Part shown: piece by piece, positions 19,197-28,105 of the stretch
Numbering within the stretch: the stretch's first letter is position 1
Layout of the letters: the number at the start of each line of letters is the position of its first letter
NCBI RefSeq assembly: GCF_009796745.1
Contig: NZ_CP047024.1
Location: 1,178,001-1,242,000 of the forward strand
Length of the DNA stretch: 64,000 nt
DNA from: Paraglaciecola sp. L1A13
Lineage (GTDB): Bacteria; Pseudomonadota; Gammaproteobacteria; Enterobacterales; Alteromonadaceae
Direction: 5' to 3'
Position numbers and translations under genes: made by a program
The notes under the pieces: generated by a model
The model's database searches: none
What the model was told of the DNA's origin: nothing
What the model saw: the letters and a program-made list of their open reading frames with translations, nothing else

Positions 19197-19781
19197 TTAC
19201 TTACGGCGTAATCTAAAGATACCAGCCGCTGCAGCTAATAACACTAACAAGGTACCTGGCGCTGGTACATCGGTAGGTGCAGAGATTGAATCTGCTGCTG
19301 AAACAAACGTGAAACGTACCGCGTCTGCAATAATATTTTGACCTGAAGTTGAATTGCTGTCGTCTAACTTCACAAAAGCACCGCTAAGGTCAAAACTGTA
19401 GTCACCTAGGTCATTCCAAACGCTACCGTTTAATAATTGGTTTACCGTTGTGCTTAAGACTGTAGAACCAGAGTCAATGGTAACCGCGGCATTGCTTGCC
19501 CGAGTAGGTCCTGTCGTCCAAAGCATTTCTACGTTCCATATACCCGCAACCCAGTCAGTGCTGCTAGTTGGATCCCAAATAGCAAAATCACCAGATACGT
19601 TTCTAGCATCTGCCATATAGTTAGAACCAATAAAGCCAGATTCATAAGTACTGTATGTTAAACCACTAGAGGTAAAACCTGCATCAGTGTTGTCTACGGT
19701 GATAATTGTAGCGTTAGCCGCGACTGAAGCGGTTAATAATGCACATGCCGCTAAAGTACTAAAAATACCCTTTAATTTCAT
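19197..19781 (-). CDS. PEP-CTERM sorting protein with golvesin-like domain
   Basis: 194 residues. Signal peptide KLKGIFSTLAACALLTASVA then ANA. The body (about residues 25-165) reads IITVDNTDAGFTSSGLTYST, GSNYMADARN, GIWNVEMLWTTG and ADAVRFTFV. This resembles the golvesin C-terminal-like/carbohydrate-binding beta-sandwich found at the ends of extracellular enzymes, here as the whole protein. The C-terminus VPAPGTLLVLLAAAAGIF then RLRRK is a PEP-CTERM signal (PAP variant, hydrophobic helix, basic end). Likely an exported, exosortase-processed matrix protein; sugar binding is inferred from the domain resemblance. It is a single-gene unit with its own terminator. Confidence 0.75.
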   Translation of the reverse strand: MKLKGIFSTLAACALLTASVAANATIITVDNTDAGFTSSGLTYSTYESGFIGSNYMADARNVSGDFAIWDPTSSTDWVAGIWNVEMLWTTGPTRASNAAVTIDSGSTVLSTTVNQLLNGSVWNDLGDYSFDLSGAFVKLDDSNSTSGQNIIADAVRFTFVSAADSISAPTDVPAPGTLLVLLAAAAGIFRLRRK

Positions 19782-20378
19782 ATTCAGTGTTTCCTACTGA
19801 TTTCAAGTTAATGTATTGCTTATACCGATACTTGTTATTGAATAACTTTATATTTACGGTACAAAACAACTAAATGTGTGATTTACACCATGCATTATTT
19901 ATGCCTTTTAAATAAATTTCTTTTTATTCAGTAGCTTGAGTTAGTAAATCGCTTTTTTTATTCTCAGGTGTAAATTTATTTGACAGTTGTCGGTAAGTAA
20001 AGTTCTCTTTTGGGGCATTGGTTCTAGGGCACGCCCATACTGGTCTGGGTAATAAATTACTCTCTGACTGGGTTGCCAAAAATGATATGGTATTTTTAAG
20101 GGAATAAGCTTCTTTATAATGAGTGGCTGAGGATTGAATAAACAACTTCTAAGTTGAACCTAGAATATAGATTTAAATACAACTTCACTCAAATAACCTG
20201 TATCCGACTTTAAGATTTATATGTTTAACAGGGCGCTGCTTTAATCGCCGTTTTAATAGAATTGCCAGTTTGAGGCGCAATATTTTGTTTCGCGTTCAGG
20301 CTTAAGGTAGGGGATGAGCAAGTTGAAAATAAATGTGTAAATAGAGGGTGCCAATGTTATTACAACATCGGCACGTTT
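19782..20378. other. Non-coding region, possible promoter of the PEP-CTERM gene
   Basis: About 600 bases. A minus-strand GG-N10-GC element (19892-19905, reading AGGCATAAATAATGCAT) lies about 110 bp before the PEP-CTERM gene and could be a weak sigma-54 promoter. A 73-codon frame at 19924-20145 has no ribosome site or recognisable protein. The hairpin at 20348-20374 is listed separately. Confidence 0.4.
20348..20374 (-). terminator. Terminator-like hairpin after the acyltransferase remnant
   Basis: GTGCCAATGTT and AACATCGGCAC form an 11-bp stem with one mismatch and a 5-nt loop, five bases beyond the stop of the 20379-20609 fragment. Its placement suggests the original terminator of the decayed gene. 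Confidence 0.5.
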
Positions 20379-20609
20379 TCATCCGCCAGACACTTCAAGG
20401 GTTGAGGAGCCCCCTTCGATTGCATTGACTATTTCGCCTTCCAGATAATAACTTAGGGTTTTTCCGGCTGATACGGATATATGATGAGCGTCTTTATAGA
20501 GAATTTCGCCATCTTTGGTACCACCACATTTGTCGTCCTCACAGAAAAAACTATCTAGGGCTATCAAGTTTTTACTCGGATAAAGCATGGCCTCAAAGCG
20601 TGTTTCCAT
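20379..20609 (-). pseudogene. Remnant of an OafA/SGNH-type acyltransferase (C-terminal fragment)
   Basis: Only 76 codons remain. The stretch LIALDSFFCEDDKCGGTKDG with ILYKDAHHIS has the order seen at the C-terminal end of the SGNH domain of OafA/YrhL-like acyltransferases (a C-x4-C segment, an LYxDxHHLS-like motif holding the catalytic Asp/His). A stop codon lies four codons upstream (20619-20621) and the roughly 550 residues expected before it are absent; the metalloprotease gene starts 90 bp away on the other strand. A hairpin follows the stop. I read it as what is left of a deleted gene. A small unrelated protein cannot be excluded. Confidence 0.5.
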
Positions 20610-20696
20610 GCGTTGGTCTCATGGCGCTTTTGCTGCGGGTAAAAAATCGGTAAGGTATTGTGCTCGTTCACAATAACTTTAAGCAGAGGAATGCAA

Positions 20697-23105
20697 ATGT
20701 TGAAGTCGAAAATGAAATTAGTCATTGTGCTAGTGGGCACCTTTTTGTGCTTAATCGTTGGGGTAGGTAATGCTAAAACCATTGGCGAATTCACGCAAAA
20801 AATGGAGCACAAAAGTGGTTTTTTCGACTTTTATTATGATGGGGAAAATGACAAAGTCTATTTACGGGTTGATAAGCTAGATCAGCCGTTTTTGTTTCAA
20901 AGTAGTTTGCCTCAGGGCATTGGCTCCAACGATATCGGCCTTGATCGTGGGCAACTCGGCGAAACCCGTTTGGTCGAATTCCAGCGCTTTGGCAATAAGG
21001 TGATGCTCAATCAACTCAACACTGCCTACCGTGCAAGTTCAGGCAACCCTGCCGAGCAAGCAAGTATCGATGAAGCTTTCGCCGATTCTGTGATTGCAGG
21101 TTTGCCCGTTGTCGCCGCAGACAAAAATACTGTGCTGGTGGATTACACCGCGTTTTTATTTACAGACATACATCAAATAAGTGACCGCTTGGCTGCGACC
21201 AAGCAAGGCACTTATAGCCCTGATGCCGGTCGCAGTGGAGTATACCTAAAACGCAGTAAAGCGTTTGTGGATAACACCGAGCTCGAGTCATTAGTCACAT
21301 TCGCAGGCACAGGCCCTGGTGAATTTGTTGAACAAGTGACCCCTGCACCTAAAAGCATTACCGTGCATTTGCATCATTCACTTATTCGTTTGCCCGATGA
21401 TCAATACCAGTCGCGTAAATTCGTGCCAAATTCAGGTTATTGGGCGGCGGGTTATCAAGATTATTCAGCGGCTCTTGACCAAAGCATGAGTAAGCAGTTT
21501 ATTCCTCGGCATCGCCTAACTAAGAAAACCCCTAACGCTAAGGTTAGTGAAGCGGTTGAGCCAATCGTGTATTACCTTGACCCAGGTATTCCTGAGCCCG
21601 TTTTAGGCGCGTTACTTGATGGTGCAAGTTGGTGGAACCAAGCATTTAGTGACATTGGCTACAAAAATGCTTTTCAAGTGAAAATACTACCCAATGGCGC
21701 TGACCCAATGGATGTGCGCTATAACGTTATTCAGTGGGTGCATCGTGCCACAAGAGGCTGGTCTTACGGAAGTTCTGTGGTTGACCCACGCACGGGTGAG
21801 ATCATCAAAGGTCATGTGACCCTAGGCTCGTTGCGCGTACGCCAAGATTACTTAATCGCTCTTGGACTAACCAGCCCCTTTAAAAACGATTCAAATGGTC
21901 AAAGTACCAATACTGAAACGCAAAAAAATATGGCACTGGCGCGTATTCGTCAGTTGTCTGCCCATGAAGTGGGTCATACCCTAGGCATTGCTCATAACTT
22001 TGCAACCAGTGAATATGGTCGCGAGTCGGTTATGGATTATCCGCACCCAAAAATCACCTTAAAAGATGGTCAAATTAGTTTACAAGGTGCTTACGCCACA
22101 GGCATGGGCGCGTGGGATGATTATGTGATTGCTTATGGTTATCAGAATTACCCCAATCCACAAGAAGAAGCCAAAGGTTTGGATACGTTGGTCAGAAAAG
22201 CTCGAGCTAGCGGTATGGGTTATCAGTCTGATCCTGATGCGCGGCCATTACATGCTGCGAATCCGTCGGGTAGTTTATGGGATGAGGGCAGTGATGCCGT
22301 TGCTGAACTTATACGTATCAGCGAAATACGCAAAGTCGCCCTAAGCCAGTTCGGTATTAATAGCATTCCTAGCGGCAGTACGTTGTCTTCTCTAGAAGAA
22401 CGCCTTGTGCCCATTTACTTATTGCATCGATACCAACTTGATGCAGCGGCAAAACTATTAGGTGGTGTTGAATACGAGTACGAAAGCAAAGGCGATTATG
22501 CCGAGCCAAAAGGCGCACAAGTTGTTAGCGCTGACGCGCAAAAAGGTGCTTTGAGTGCGTTACTTGATACTATGCAGCCCGATTATTTACGTGTACCTGC
22601 GCATATTATCGACCTTATTCCCCCTAAAGCTTATGGCGAGTCACGTAATCGCGAAAGTTTTAATGGGCGTACTGGGTTAACGTTTGATCCGGTGTCGGCT
22701 GGGGAGTCTGCGGCGAATTACACCTTGAGCCTGTTACTACAACCCCAGCGTTTAAATCGTCTAGCGCAGCAATACAGCATGAATAAAGACTTGCCAAGTG
22801 TGAACAGTGTTATTGCTACATTATTAACGCGCAGCCTTAAACAAGATAGTGACAACCAACTTGCACAGCGTATTAATTACGTGGTGCTAGATGGCTTGGT
22901 AAATGTTTTGTCTAACCCAGAGCTTGGACCTGAAGTTGAAGGCGCAATTGAGTTGCAACTGCGAGACTTAACTAAGTGGCTAGATAGCCTGAAAAAACGC
23001 GGACAAAACCGTGTATTGGCCGAACAGTTAAATCAGTTTTGGCAAACAGGCCAATGGCCGTCGCATTTTGTAGCTAAGCCCTTACCACCAGGTTCTCCTA
23101 TTTAG
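20697..23105 (+). CDS. Zinc-dependent metalloprotease (metzincin type, DUF5117/DUF4953 group)
   Basis: 802 residues from the ATG at 20697, chosen because AGAGGA lies six bases before it; a TTG at 20658 is in frame but unsupported. A signal peptide/anchor (LVIVLVGTFLCLIVGVGNA) is followed by a long N-terminal region of the DUF5117/DUF5118 type and then the catalytic site HEVGHTLGIAHNFATS near residue 425. This fits HExxHxxGxxH, whose three histidines bind zinc, with a downstream MDYPHPK Met-turn. It is probably a secreted or periplasmic endopeptidase; substrates are unknown. A strong terminator follows at 23223-23258. Confidence 0.88.
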   Translation: MLKSKMKLVIVLVGTFLCLIVGVGNAKTIGEFTQKMEHKSGFFDFYYDGENDKVYLRVDKLDQPFLFQSSLPQGIGSNDIGLDRGQLGETRLVEFQRFGNKVMLNQLNTAYRASSGNPAEQASIDEAFADSVIAGLPVVAADKNTVLVDYTAFLFTDIHQISDRLAATKQGTYSPDAGRSGVYLKRSKAFVDNTELESLVTFAGTGPGEFVEQVTPAPKSITVHLHHSLIRLPDDQYQSRKFVPNSGYWAAGYQDYSAALDQSMSKQFIPRHRLTKKTPNAKVSEAVEPIVYYLDPGIPEPVLGALLDGASWWNQAFSDIGYKNAFQVKILPNGADPMDVRYNVIQWVHRATRGWSYGSSVVDPRTGEIIKGHVTLGSLRVRQDYLIALGLTSPFKNDSNGQSTNTETQKNMALARIRQLSAHEVGHTLGIAHNFATSEYGRESVMDYPHPKITLKDGQISLQGAYATGMGAWDDYVIAYGYQNYPNPQEEAKGLDTLVRKARASGMGYQSDPDARPLHAANPSGSLWDEGSDAVAELIRISEIRKVALSQFGINSIPSGSTLSSLEERLVPIYLLHRYQLDAAAKLLGGVEYEYESKGDYAEPKGAQVVSADAQKGALSALLDTMQPDYLRVPAHIIDLIPPKAYGESRNRESFNGRTGLTFDPVSAGESAANYTLSLLLQPQRLNRLAQQYSMNKDLPSVNSVIATLLTRSLKQDSDNQLAQRINYVVLDGLVNVLSNPELGPEVEGAIELQLRDLTKWLDSLKKRGQNRVLAEQLNQFWQTGQWPSHFVAKPLPPGSPI

Positions 23106-23222
23106 GACCGACTTTGAGGGCGTGCAGCTATTGGCGTTGAGTGTTGTCGTTGACACTTAATGCTGGGCAGCGGAATTGAATAACAAGAAATTGACGATTA
23201 GTGGGAGCATAAAACGTTATAT

Positions 23223-23258
23223 CGACAAGGTGAGACTTTTATTCTCCTTGTCGTTTTT
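23223..23258 (+). terminator. Rho-independent terminator of the metalloprotease gene
   Basis: CGACAAGGTGAGA pairs with TCTCCTTGTCG (one bulge), followed by TTTTT at 23254-23258. It overlaps the last codons of the convergent 23239 gene. Confidence 0.75.
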
Positions 23259-23658
23259 CGACCTGTGAACGAAGCCATTTTCGAGCGTCTGCTTCATCCT
23301 CAAAAAATGCATGCTTGAGAGTAGTTTGTTGATAAATCTTTTCCCAGAACTGTTCAGACATACCTTTGTATTGCACATCATCGAATACCACAGCAGTGGC
23401 GATTAGATTCATGTTCTCGGCTTGTTTAATCGCTTCAACCATCATGCTTGATGCTTCAGGAGGTAACAAAGGCTCGCCGCTTAAAATGGTTAAACTGGCC
23501 CAGGGATTAACGCACAATTGCTCCCTGTAATGATGTATTTCACGTTGATAGCGAATGACCATCTCTGTATTGGCCGGTCCCCGGCCACGTATGACGAGTA
23601 AGCCACCTTCAATCGCAATACTCAGTGCGCCATGTGCAGGGAAGTTCCTATTTACCAT
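23239..23658 (-). CDS. Conserved small protein, possibly STAS/SpoIIAA-like
   Basis: 139 residues, soluble, no signal peptide. The pattern ALSIAIEGGLLVIRGRGPAN, WASLTILSGEPLLPPEAS, ATAVVFDD and FFEDEADARKWLRSQ alternates strands and helices. The ending resembles SpoIIAA-like/STAS domains, in which an acidic stretch and ARxWL close the fold. That resemblance is weak and no function is assigned. It lies between the metalloprotease and hemN, 79 bp downstream of hemN on the same strand, and may be co-transcribed with it. Confidence 0.65.
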   Translation of the reverse strand: MVNRNFPAHGALSIAIEGGLLVIRGRGPANTEMVIRYQREIHHYREQLCVNPWASLTILSGEPLLPPEASSMMVEAIKQAENMNLIATAVVFDDVQYKGMSEQFWEKIYQQTTLKHAFFEDEADARKWLRSQVEKRQGE

Positions 23659-23737
23659 TGTGCATTCCTTTGATATTTATCAATTTACTTAATAGGTATA
23701 ACACAATTTTCGAGACGGAACATATAGTTGTTTGCCA

Positions 23738-25105
23738 CTAAATAGTGGCGGAAAACTTCTGCCTAGTTGCTAAACCGAGGTACACATCAAACACCATGCA
23801 TATATGGCGCAGCAGCAACTGTGCCTTGTAAGCGATGCAAATAGCATGGGATAAATTTACTACCATCTGATCTTCTATAAATGGACGCAGTTTATCTATT
23901 TCATCGGCAAAATATTTGTCGAAATCGATACCGAATTTTAACGATATTGCGGCTTTATCAACTGTGAGGTTACACATAATATCGCTGATTACATGTTGAC
24001 GTATATGGTCATCTTTACTGAGTACGAGTCCTTTTTCAGGGGCTGCTTTATCGTGTTCGATTGAATAATAGTAACCATTGATATCTTTATGATTTTGGCT
24101 GTAACTGTCGCCAATAGCGCTTATGGCCGACACACCCAAGCCTAATAAGTCAGAGTCGGCCTCTGTGGTGTAGCCTTGAAAGTTGCGGGTTAACGTTTTG
24201 TTGTGTTGAGCCTTAGCCAGTTCGTCGGTGGGCAAGGCAAAATGGTCGATACCAATAAATTGATAACCGTAACTGCACAGTGTTTCGATCGCTAGGCGCA
24301 TTAGTACCAATTTTTGCTCTGCATTTGGCAGTGCATCAGCGGGCAGTTTGCGCTGGGCCGCGAACCGTTCAGGTAAATGGGCATAACTGAAAAGAGACAC
24401 CCGTTCAACTTGCATCTTGTGCACTGCTTCTAAGGTATTAGCGAAGCTTTCTGGCGTCTGAAAAGGCAGGCCGTATATTAAATCAAGATTCACTGAACGA
24501 AAGTTACGTGCTTTGGCGCGGGTGACTAATGCTTCTATCAGTTCGGTAGATTGAACGCGATTAATGGCCTTTTGCACCTTAGGATCGATGTCTTGTAAAC
24601 CAATACTGAGTCGATTAAATCCTATGTCAGCCATGGTATCAATGCGCTCGCACGTCATGTCTCTTGGGTCGACTTCTATTGCTAGCTCTGCGTCGCTGGT
24701 GAAGTTGAAGTGTTTTTTAAGGCCGTCTATTAACCGTTTCAATTGTATGTCATTTAAAAAATTAGGCGTACCACCGCCTAGATGCACCCGTGTTACAGGC
24801 TTATGGCCCATGTATTGTGCTTGTATTTCGACTTCTTTAATTAGGTAATCCAGATAAACGTCGGCTTTTGATTGCAGTCGCGTAACAACTTTAGTGCATC
24901 CGCAGTAGTAACACAGCTTATGGCAAAAGGGGATGTGCACATACAAAGATAGGGTTTTGTTGTTACTTTGCTCAATTGCTTTTAGTAAGTCTGGTTTGCC
25001 AAACTTAGGGGTAAAATTCAACGCAGTTGGGTACGAGGTGTATCGAGGGCCACGGGCTGGGTATTTTTTTAATAAAGCAGAGTCAAATATAACAGATGAG
25101 TGCAT
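23738..25105 (-). CDS. hemN: Oxygen-independent coproporphyrinogen III oxidase
   Basis: 455 residues from the ATG at 25105; a TTG at 25120 would add five residues. YVHIPFCHKLCYYCGC holds the radical-SAM C-x3-C-x2-C cluster near residue 60, with the extra cysteine typical of true HemN. HLGGGTPNFL, EVDPRDMT, RLSIGLQDID and NLDLIYGLPFQT follow in the usual order, and the C-terminus ends with LLRHICMVFDVYL. It decarboxylates coproporphyrinogen III to protoporphyrinogen IX in the cytoplasm under low oxygen, using S-adenosylmethionine. The full length matches the HemN family rather than the shorter HemW. Confidence 0.95.
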   Translation of the reverse strand: MHSSVIFDSALLKKYPARGPRYTSYPTALNFTPKFGKPDLLKAIEQSNNKTLSLYVHIPFCHKLCYYCGCTKVVTRLQSKADVYLDYLIKEVEIQAQYMGHKPVTRVHLGGGTPNFLNDIQLKRLIDGLKKHFNFTSDAELAIEVDPRDMTCERIDTMADIGFNRLSIGLQDIDPKVQKAINRVQSTELIEALVTRAKARNFRSVNLDLIYGLPFQTPESFANTLEAVHKMQVERVSLFSYAHLPERFAAQRKLPADALPNAEQKLVLMRLAIETLCSYGYQFIGIDHFALPTDELAKAQHNKTLTRNFQGYTTEADSDLLGLGVSAISAIGDSYSQNHKDINGYYYSIEHDKAAPEKGLVLSKDDHIRQHVISDIMCNLTVDKAAISLKFGIDFDKYFADEIDKLRPFIEDQMVVNLSHAICIAYKAQLLLRHICMVFDVYLGLATRQKFSATI

Positions 25106-25191
25106 AAAGTGTGCTCGCAAGTAAATCGGGGTGAATGAAAAGTAACCCTGCGAGTTTAGTAGAAGTGCAAATTAGAAAATTGATCTAGAAC

Positions 25192-25235
25192 AATAAATAC
25201 CAAGGCTAAAATGGTATTCAGCCTTGGTATTTATT
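25192..25235. terminator. Perfect 16-bp hairpin terminator
   Basis: AATAAATACCAAGGCT (25192-25207) and AGCCTTGGTATTTATT (25220-25235) are perfectly complementary around a 12-nt loop. It lies 21 bp past the stop of the 25257 gene and upstream of hemN, and T-rich tracts flank both sides. Confidence 0.8.
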
Positions 25236-25256
25236 ATTTTTTTGCGGGCTTAAAAG

Positions 25257-26669
25257 TTACCCTTTGAAACCAAAGAACTTATTTTTTATTATTTCTTCAG
25301 ATGCACCCTCTGGCAGGGAGTTTTCCCAATCTCCGCGACCATTACTTAGCTGTTTCAATACATCTCGAGAAAATATTTTAAACAGTTGATGATCACTGCA
25401 ATCAATACCCTGAATAAAGTTATTTTCTAGCAAGTGGCGGTATAAAAAGCGCAAGTGTTCAGGGACTTTTACCGATATAAAGTCATGTAATTCACCGTGT
25501 TCGTCGAGCTCAGGGTAAACGAACAAGCGGGTGTTATCAGGGAATAGCTTACCAAAGCCTTCTAAAATTCCACCTTCAACGCCACGATAAGATTCTTCAT
25601 CGAAGATTTGCTTGATGTTGATCATGCCAACAACAATACCGATCTGTAACTTGGTGTATTGTCTAAAATACGCTCTGAGCGAGAAATAACGAGTGTAATC
25701 TGACACCATCACGTTATAACCCAAAGAGTTAAGTAACTGTACACGAGCGATAATATCTTTAGATGGTACTTTCGCGTCATTACCGCGGCTGTCGTTGAGG
25801 GTAATTTCAGCAATGGCCATAGTATTACTAGGTTCAACGCCAGGTAACTTGTTAAACGCCAACTGACCTTGCTCAATCATGTCTACATTAAGTTTGGTCA
25901 CTGGGCGAAATGAGCCGCGTATGGTTAGCACGTTCTTTTTGTAAAGCATTTCAGCTGGCACGGCGACTGTGCCGTCAGGCTTGAACATGATCGCACGGGT
26001 CTTCCAGCTTCTGATCAGGTGAATATTTTTTTCACGGTTATCTACATCTTCAAAATAGGGGCCTTTGAATTCAATGGAGTCAATTTCAATGCGACCCGAT
26101 TTAATGTTATCGGTTAGTGAATCGATGATTTTCTTTGGATTTTCAAAGTAATAGTAGGCAGCGTAAATCAGGTTAACCCCAATAACACCAAGGGCTTGCT
26201 GTTGTGCCTCGGCATTGTCGTCAAGCATGCGCACATGTACTGTGATGTCCGATGGTTCAGCGCCAGGATACATCTGCACACGTATACCACACCAAGCATG
26301 GCACTCGCTGACGCGATTAAAGCTTTTGGCTGCCACTGTGGCGGCGTAAGCAAAATAGCGAGATGACTTTGAACGGGTTTCGCCTACGCGATCAATAACC
26401 AGAGCAAATTCCTGCTGCACCATGGCGTTTACCCGGGCTTCACTTACGTAACGTCGGTCTTGTTGTACGCCATATATCGCGTCAGAGAATTTCATATCGT
26501 AGGCAGACATCGTTTTAGCGATGGTACCTGCTGCAGCCCCTGCCAAGAAAAACTGCCGGGCGACTTCTTGGCCTGCGCCAATTTCGACTATCGTTCCGTA
26601 TTTCTTTTCATCAAGATTCAGGCGTAATGCTTTGGCGCTGGTATTTCGCGAACTGGTCTGGTTGTCCAT
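25257..26669 (-). CDS. Conserved cytosolic protein of unknown function
   Basis: 470 residues, no signal peptide or membrane segment. YGTIVEIGAGQEVARQFFLA with GAAAGTIAKTMSAYDM near residues 25-60, YVSEARVNAMVQQE near 75 and SECHAWCGIRVQMYPGAEPS near 120 are well-conserved-looking stretches. Homologues in other bacteria have sometimes been labelled as nicotinate-nucleotide adenylyltransferases, but I see no HxGH-type nucleotidyl-transfer motif, so I do not accept that name. It is a single-gene unit: terminator after it, 152 bp before it, and a divergent or unrelated neighbour on each side. Confidence 0.8.
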   Translation of the reverse strand: MDNQTSSRNTSAKALRLNLDEKKYGTIVEIGAGQEVARQFFLAGAAAGTIAKTMSAYDMKFSDAIYGVQQDRRYVSEARVNAMVQQEFALVIDRVGETRSKSSRYFAYAATVAAKSFNRVSECHAWCGIRVQMYPGAEPSDITVHVRMLDDNAEAQQQALGVIGVNLIYAAYYYFENPKKIIDSLTDNIKSGRIEIDSIEFKGPYFEDVDNREKNIHLIRSWKTRAIMFKPDGTVAVPAEMLYKKNVLTIRGSFRPVTKLNVDMIEQGQLAFNKLPGVEPSNTMAIAEITLNDSRGNDAKVPSKDIIARVQLLNSLGYNVMVSDYTRYFSLRAYFRQYTKLQIGIVVGMINIKQIFDEESYRGVEGGILEGFGKLFPDNTRLFVYPELDEHGELHDFISVKVPEHLRFLYRHLLENNFIQGIDCSDHQLFKIFSRDVLKQLSNGRGDWENSLPEGASEEIIKNKFFGFKG

Positions 26670-26821
26670 GGTTTCTCCAAAAGAATGTATGGGATTGACC
26701 CATGTAATGACTGGTTTGTTTGTTACCTGTGCGCATTATACGCACTAAAATAACTTGCTGCGTATAGAACGTGGCTGCTCTTGTAATTTTAAACCCTAAA
26801 TACAGGTACTTAACGCCAAGC

Positions 26822-28093
26822 CTAATCAGCTAAGCACGTTTGTTTGTCAGCGCTGAGAACGTTGCGCACGTGATGTAAATCGCCGTCATTTTTCGCTGGC
26901 GTAATACCGAGGGCACAAGCCAACAGATTATACACTTCGATATTGTCAAACGTGGGAACATGACTGTGCTTAGCAAAAGCTGGACCATCAGCGATAAACG
27001 TGGCGGCCATTTCAGGTGCTTGATTGTCATAACCGTGCGTCGCGGTATGTTGTAATTTAAATGGCTCTGGCAAAGCGCCATTTTCACTGGCATAAACGCT
27101 CCAACCGGTGTCCGCTAATAACATTAGGTCGGGTCCGCGCTCTGGGTGGTCAAAATGGTAATTGGCCGGAAACTCGCCGCGTTTGAGTACTCGCAGGTGT
27201 TCAATCGGTTGTTGGGTAAGCGCTTGAAATGCACTGTCGACGTGCGTTTTATCGCCATAGAGGTTCAAATAAGGTGCAAATACCGGACGATCCTTTTTGT
27301 GCCAGTCAGGAATATTAAAATGCGACCAATCCACCTTAGCGTCTAGGTTAATCACTCGTTCATCCGCTAAATTAGCCATACCGTGATCAGACACTACGAC
27401 AATATTTGTGTCGTCGCTTAAACCAAGCTTATGTATACCGGCAATTAAATCACCTATGTGTTTATCAACGTTCTGAATGGCATATATTTCTTGGGGGGAA
27501 TTGACACCATTATCATGTGCGGCGCTGTCTACAGCAGAAAAATACAAGGTCACTAAGTGTGGCCGCTGAGCCTCGGGCTTGGTCAACCATTGCAATACCT
27601 CTGTTACGCGTTCGCCGTAATCTTTATTTTGCTTAAAGGGCTTCCAGTAAGTAGGGCGCACATCATCAATAGCCACTTCAGAACCGACCCAGAAATAAGT
27701 CGCGGCTTTCACATTTTGCTTTTCAGCTGTGATCCAAATGGGCTCGCCGCCCCACCATTGTGGGTCTTGAATATCCGTTTTACGTGAAAAACCACGGTTA
27801 ATGGTTCGATCAAAAGGGTAATTTGACACAATCCCGTGATGCTCTGGATGTAACCCTGTTGCCAAAGAATAAAAATTCACAAAGGTTTTGCTCGGCATTG
27901 CTGGGGTCAGACTAGTGGCCGTTACGCCTTGTTGACCAAGACTATATAAGTTTGGTGTGTTTTGCTGGTTAATGCTCGCAGGGCGTAAGCCGTCGATACC
28001 AATCATAATCACAAAAGGCTTTGTAGTTTGGGCAAATACGAGCCCATTAAGGCCACACGTTAATAAAGCAACAATACAGCGTAAAAGTGTCAT
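26822..28093 (-). CDS. Ectonucleotide pyrophosphatase/phosphodiesterase (alkaline phosphatase superfamily)
   Basis: 423 residues from the ATG at 28093 (a TTG at 28105 is in frame). Signal peptide TLLRCIVALLTCGLNGLVFA then Q. The two-zinc active site is visible: FVIMIGIDGLRP (Asp), TPAMPSKTFVNFYSLATGLH with the nucleophile Thr, DSAAHDNG and VVSDHGM for the second metal, and HATHGYDN-type His near residue 365. It hydrolyses phosphodiester or pyrophosphate bonds of nucleotides or similar substrates in the periplasm, probably for phosphate or nucleoside scavenging. Substrate choice cannot be read from the sequence. Confidence 0.9.
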   Translation of the reverse strand: MTLLRCIVALLTCGLNGLVFAQTTKPFVIMIGIDGLRPASINQQNTPNLYSLGQQGVTATSLTPAMPSKTFVNFYSLATGLHPEHHGIVSNYPFDRTINRGFSRKTDIQDPQWWGGEPIWITAEKQNVKAATYFWVGSEVAIDDVRPTYWKPFKQNKDYGERVTEVLQWLTKPEAQRPHLVTLYFSAVDSAAHDNGVNSPQEIYAIQNVDKHIGDLIAGIHKLGLSDDTNIVVVSDHGMANLADERVINLDAKVDWSHFNIPDWHKKDRPVFAPYLNLYGDKTHVDSAFQALTQQPIEHLRVLKRGEFPANYHFDHPERGPDLMLLADTGWSVYASENGALPEPFKLQHTATHGYDNQAPEMAATFIADGPAFAKHSHVPTFDNIEVYNLLACALGITPAKNDGDLHHVRNVLSADKQTCLAD

Positions 28094-28105
28094 AGCACTA
28101 CCCAA

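Noticed and set aside
19924..20145. 73-codon minus-strand frame
   Set aside because: No ribosome site, odd composition and no recognisable motif; likely chance.
20564..20812. 82-codon minus-strand frame next to the acyltransferase remnant
   Set aside because: Overlaps the start of the metalloprotease gene and shows no coherent protein; a frameshifted part of the lost gene is possible but unproven.
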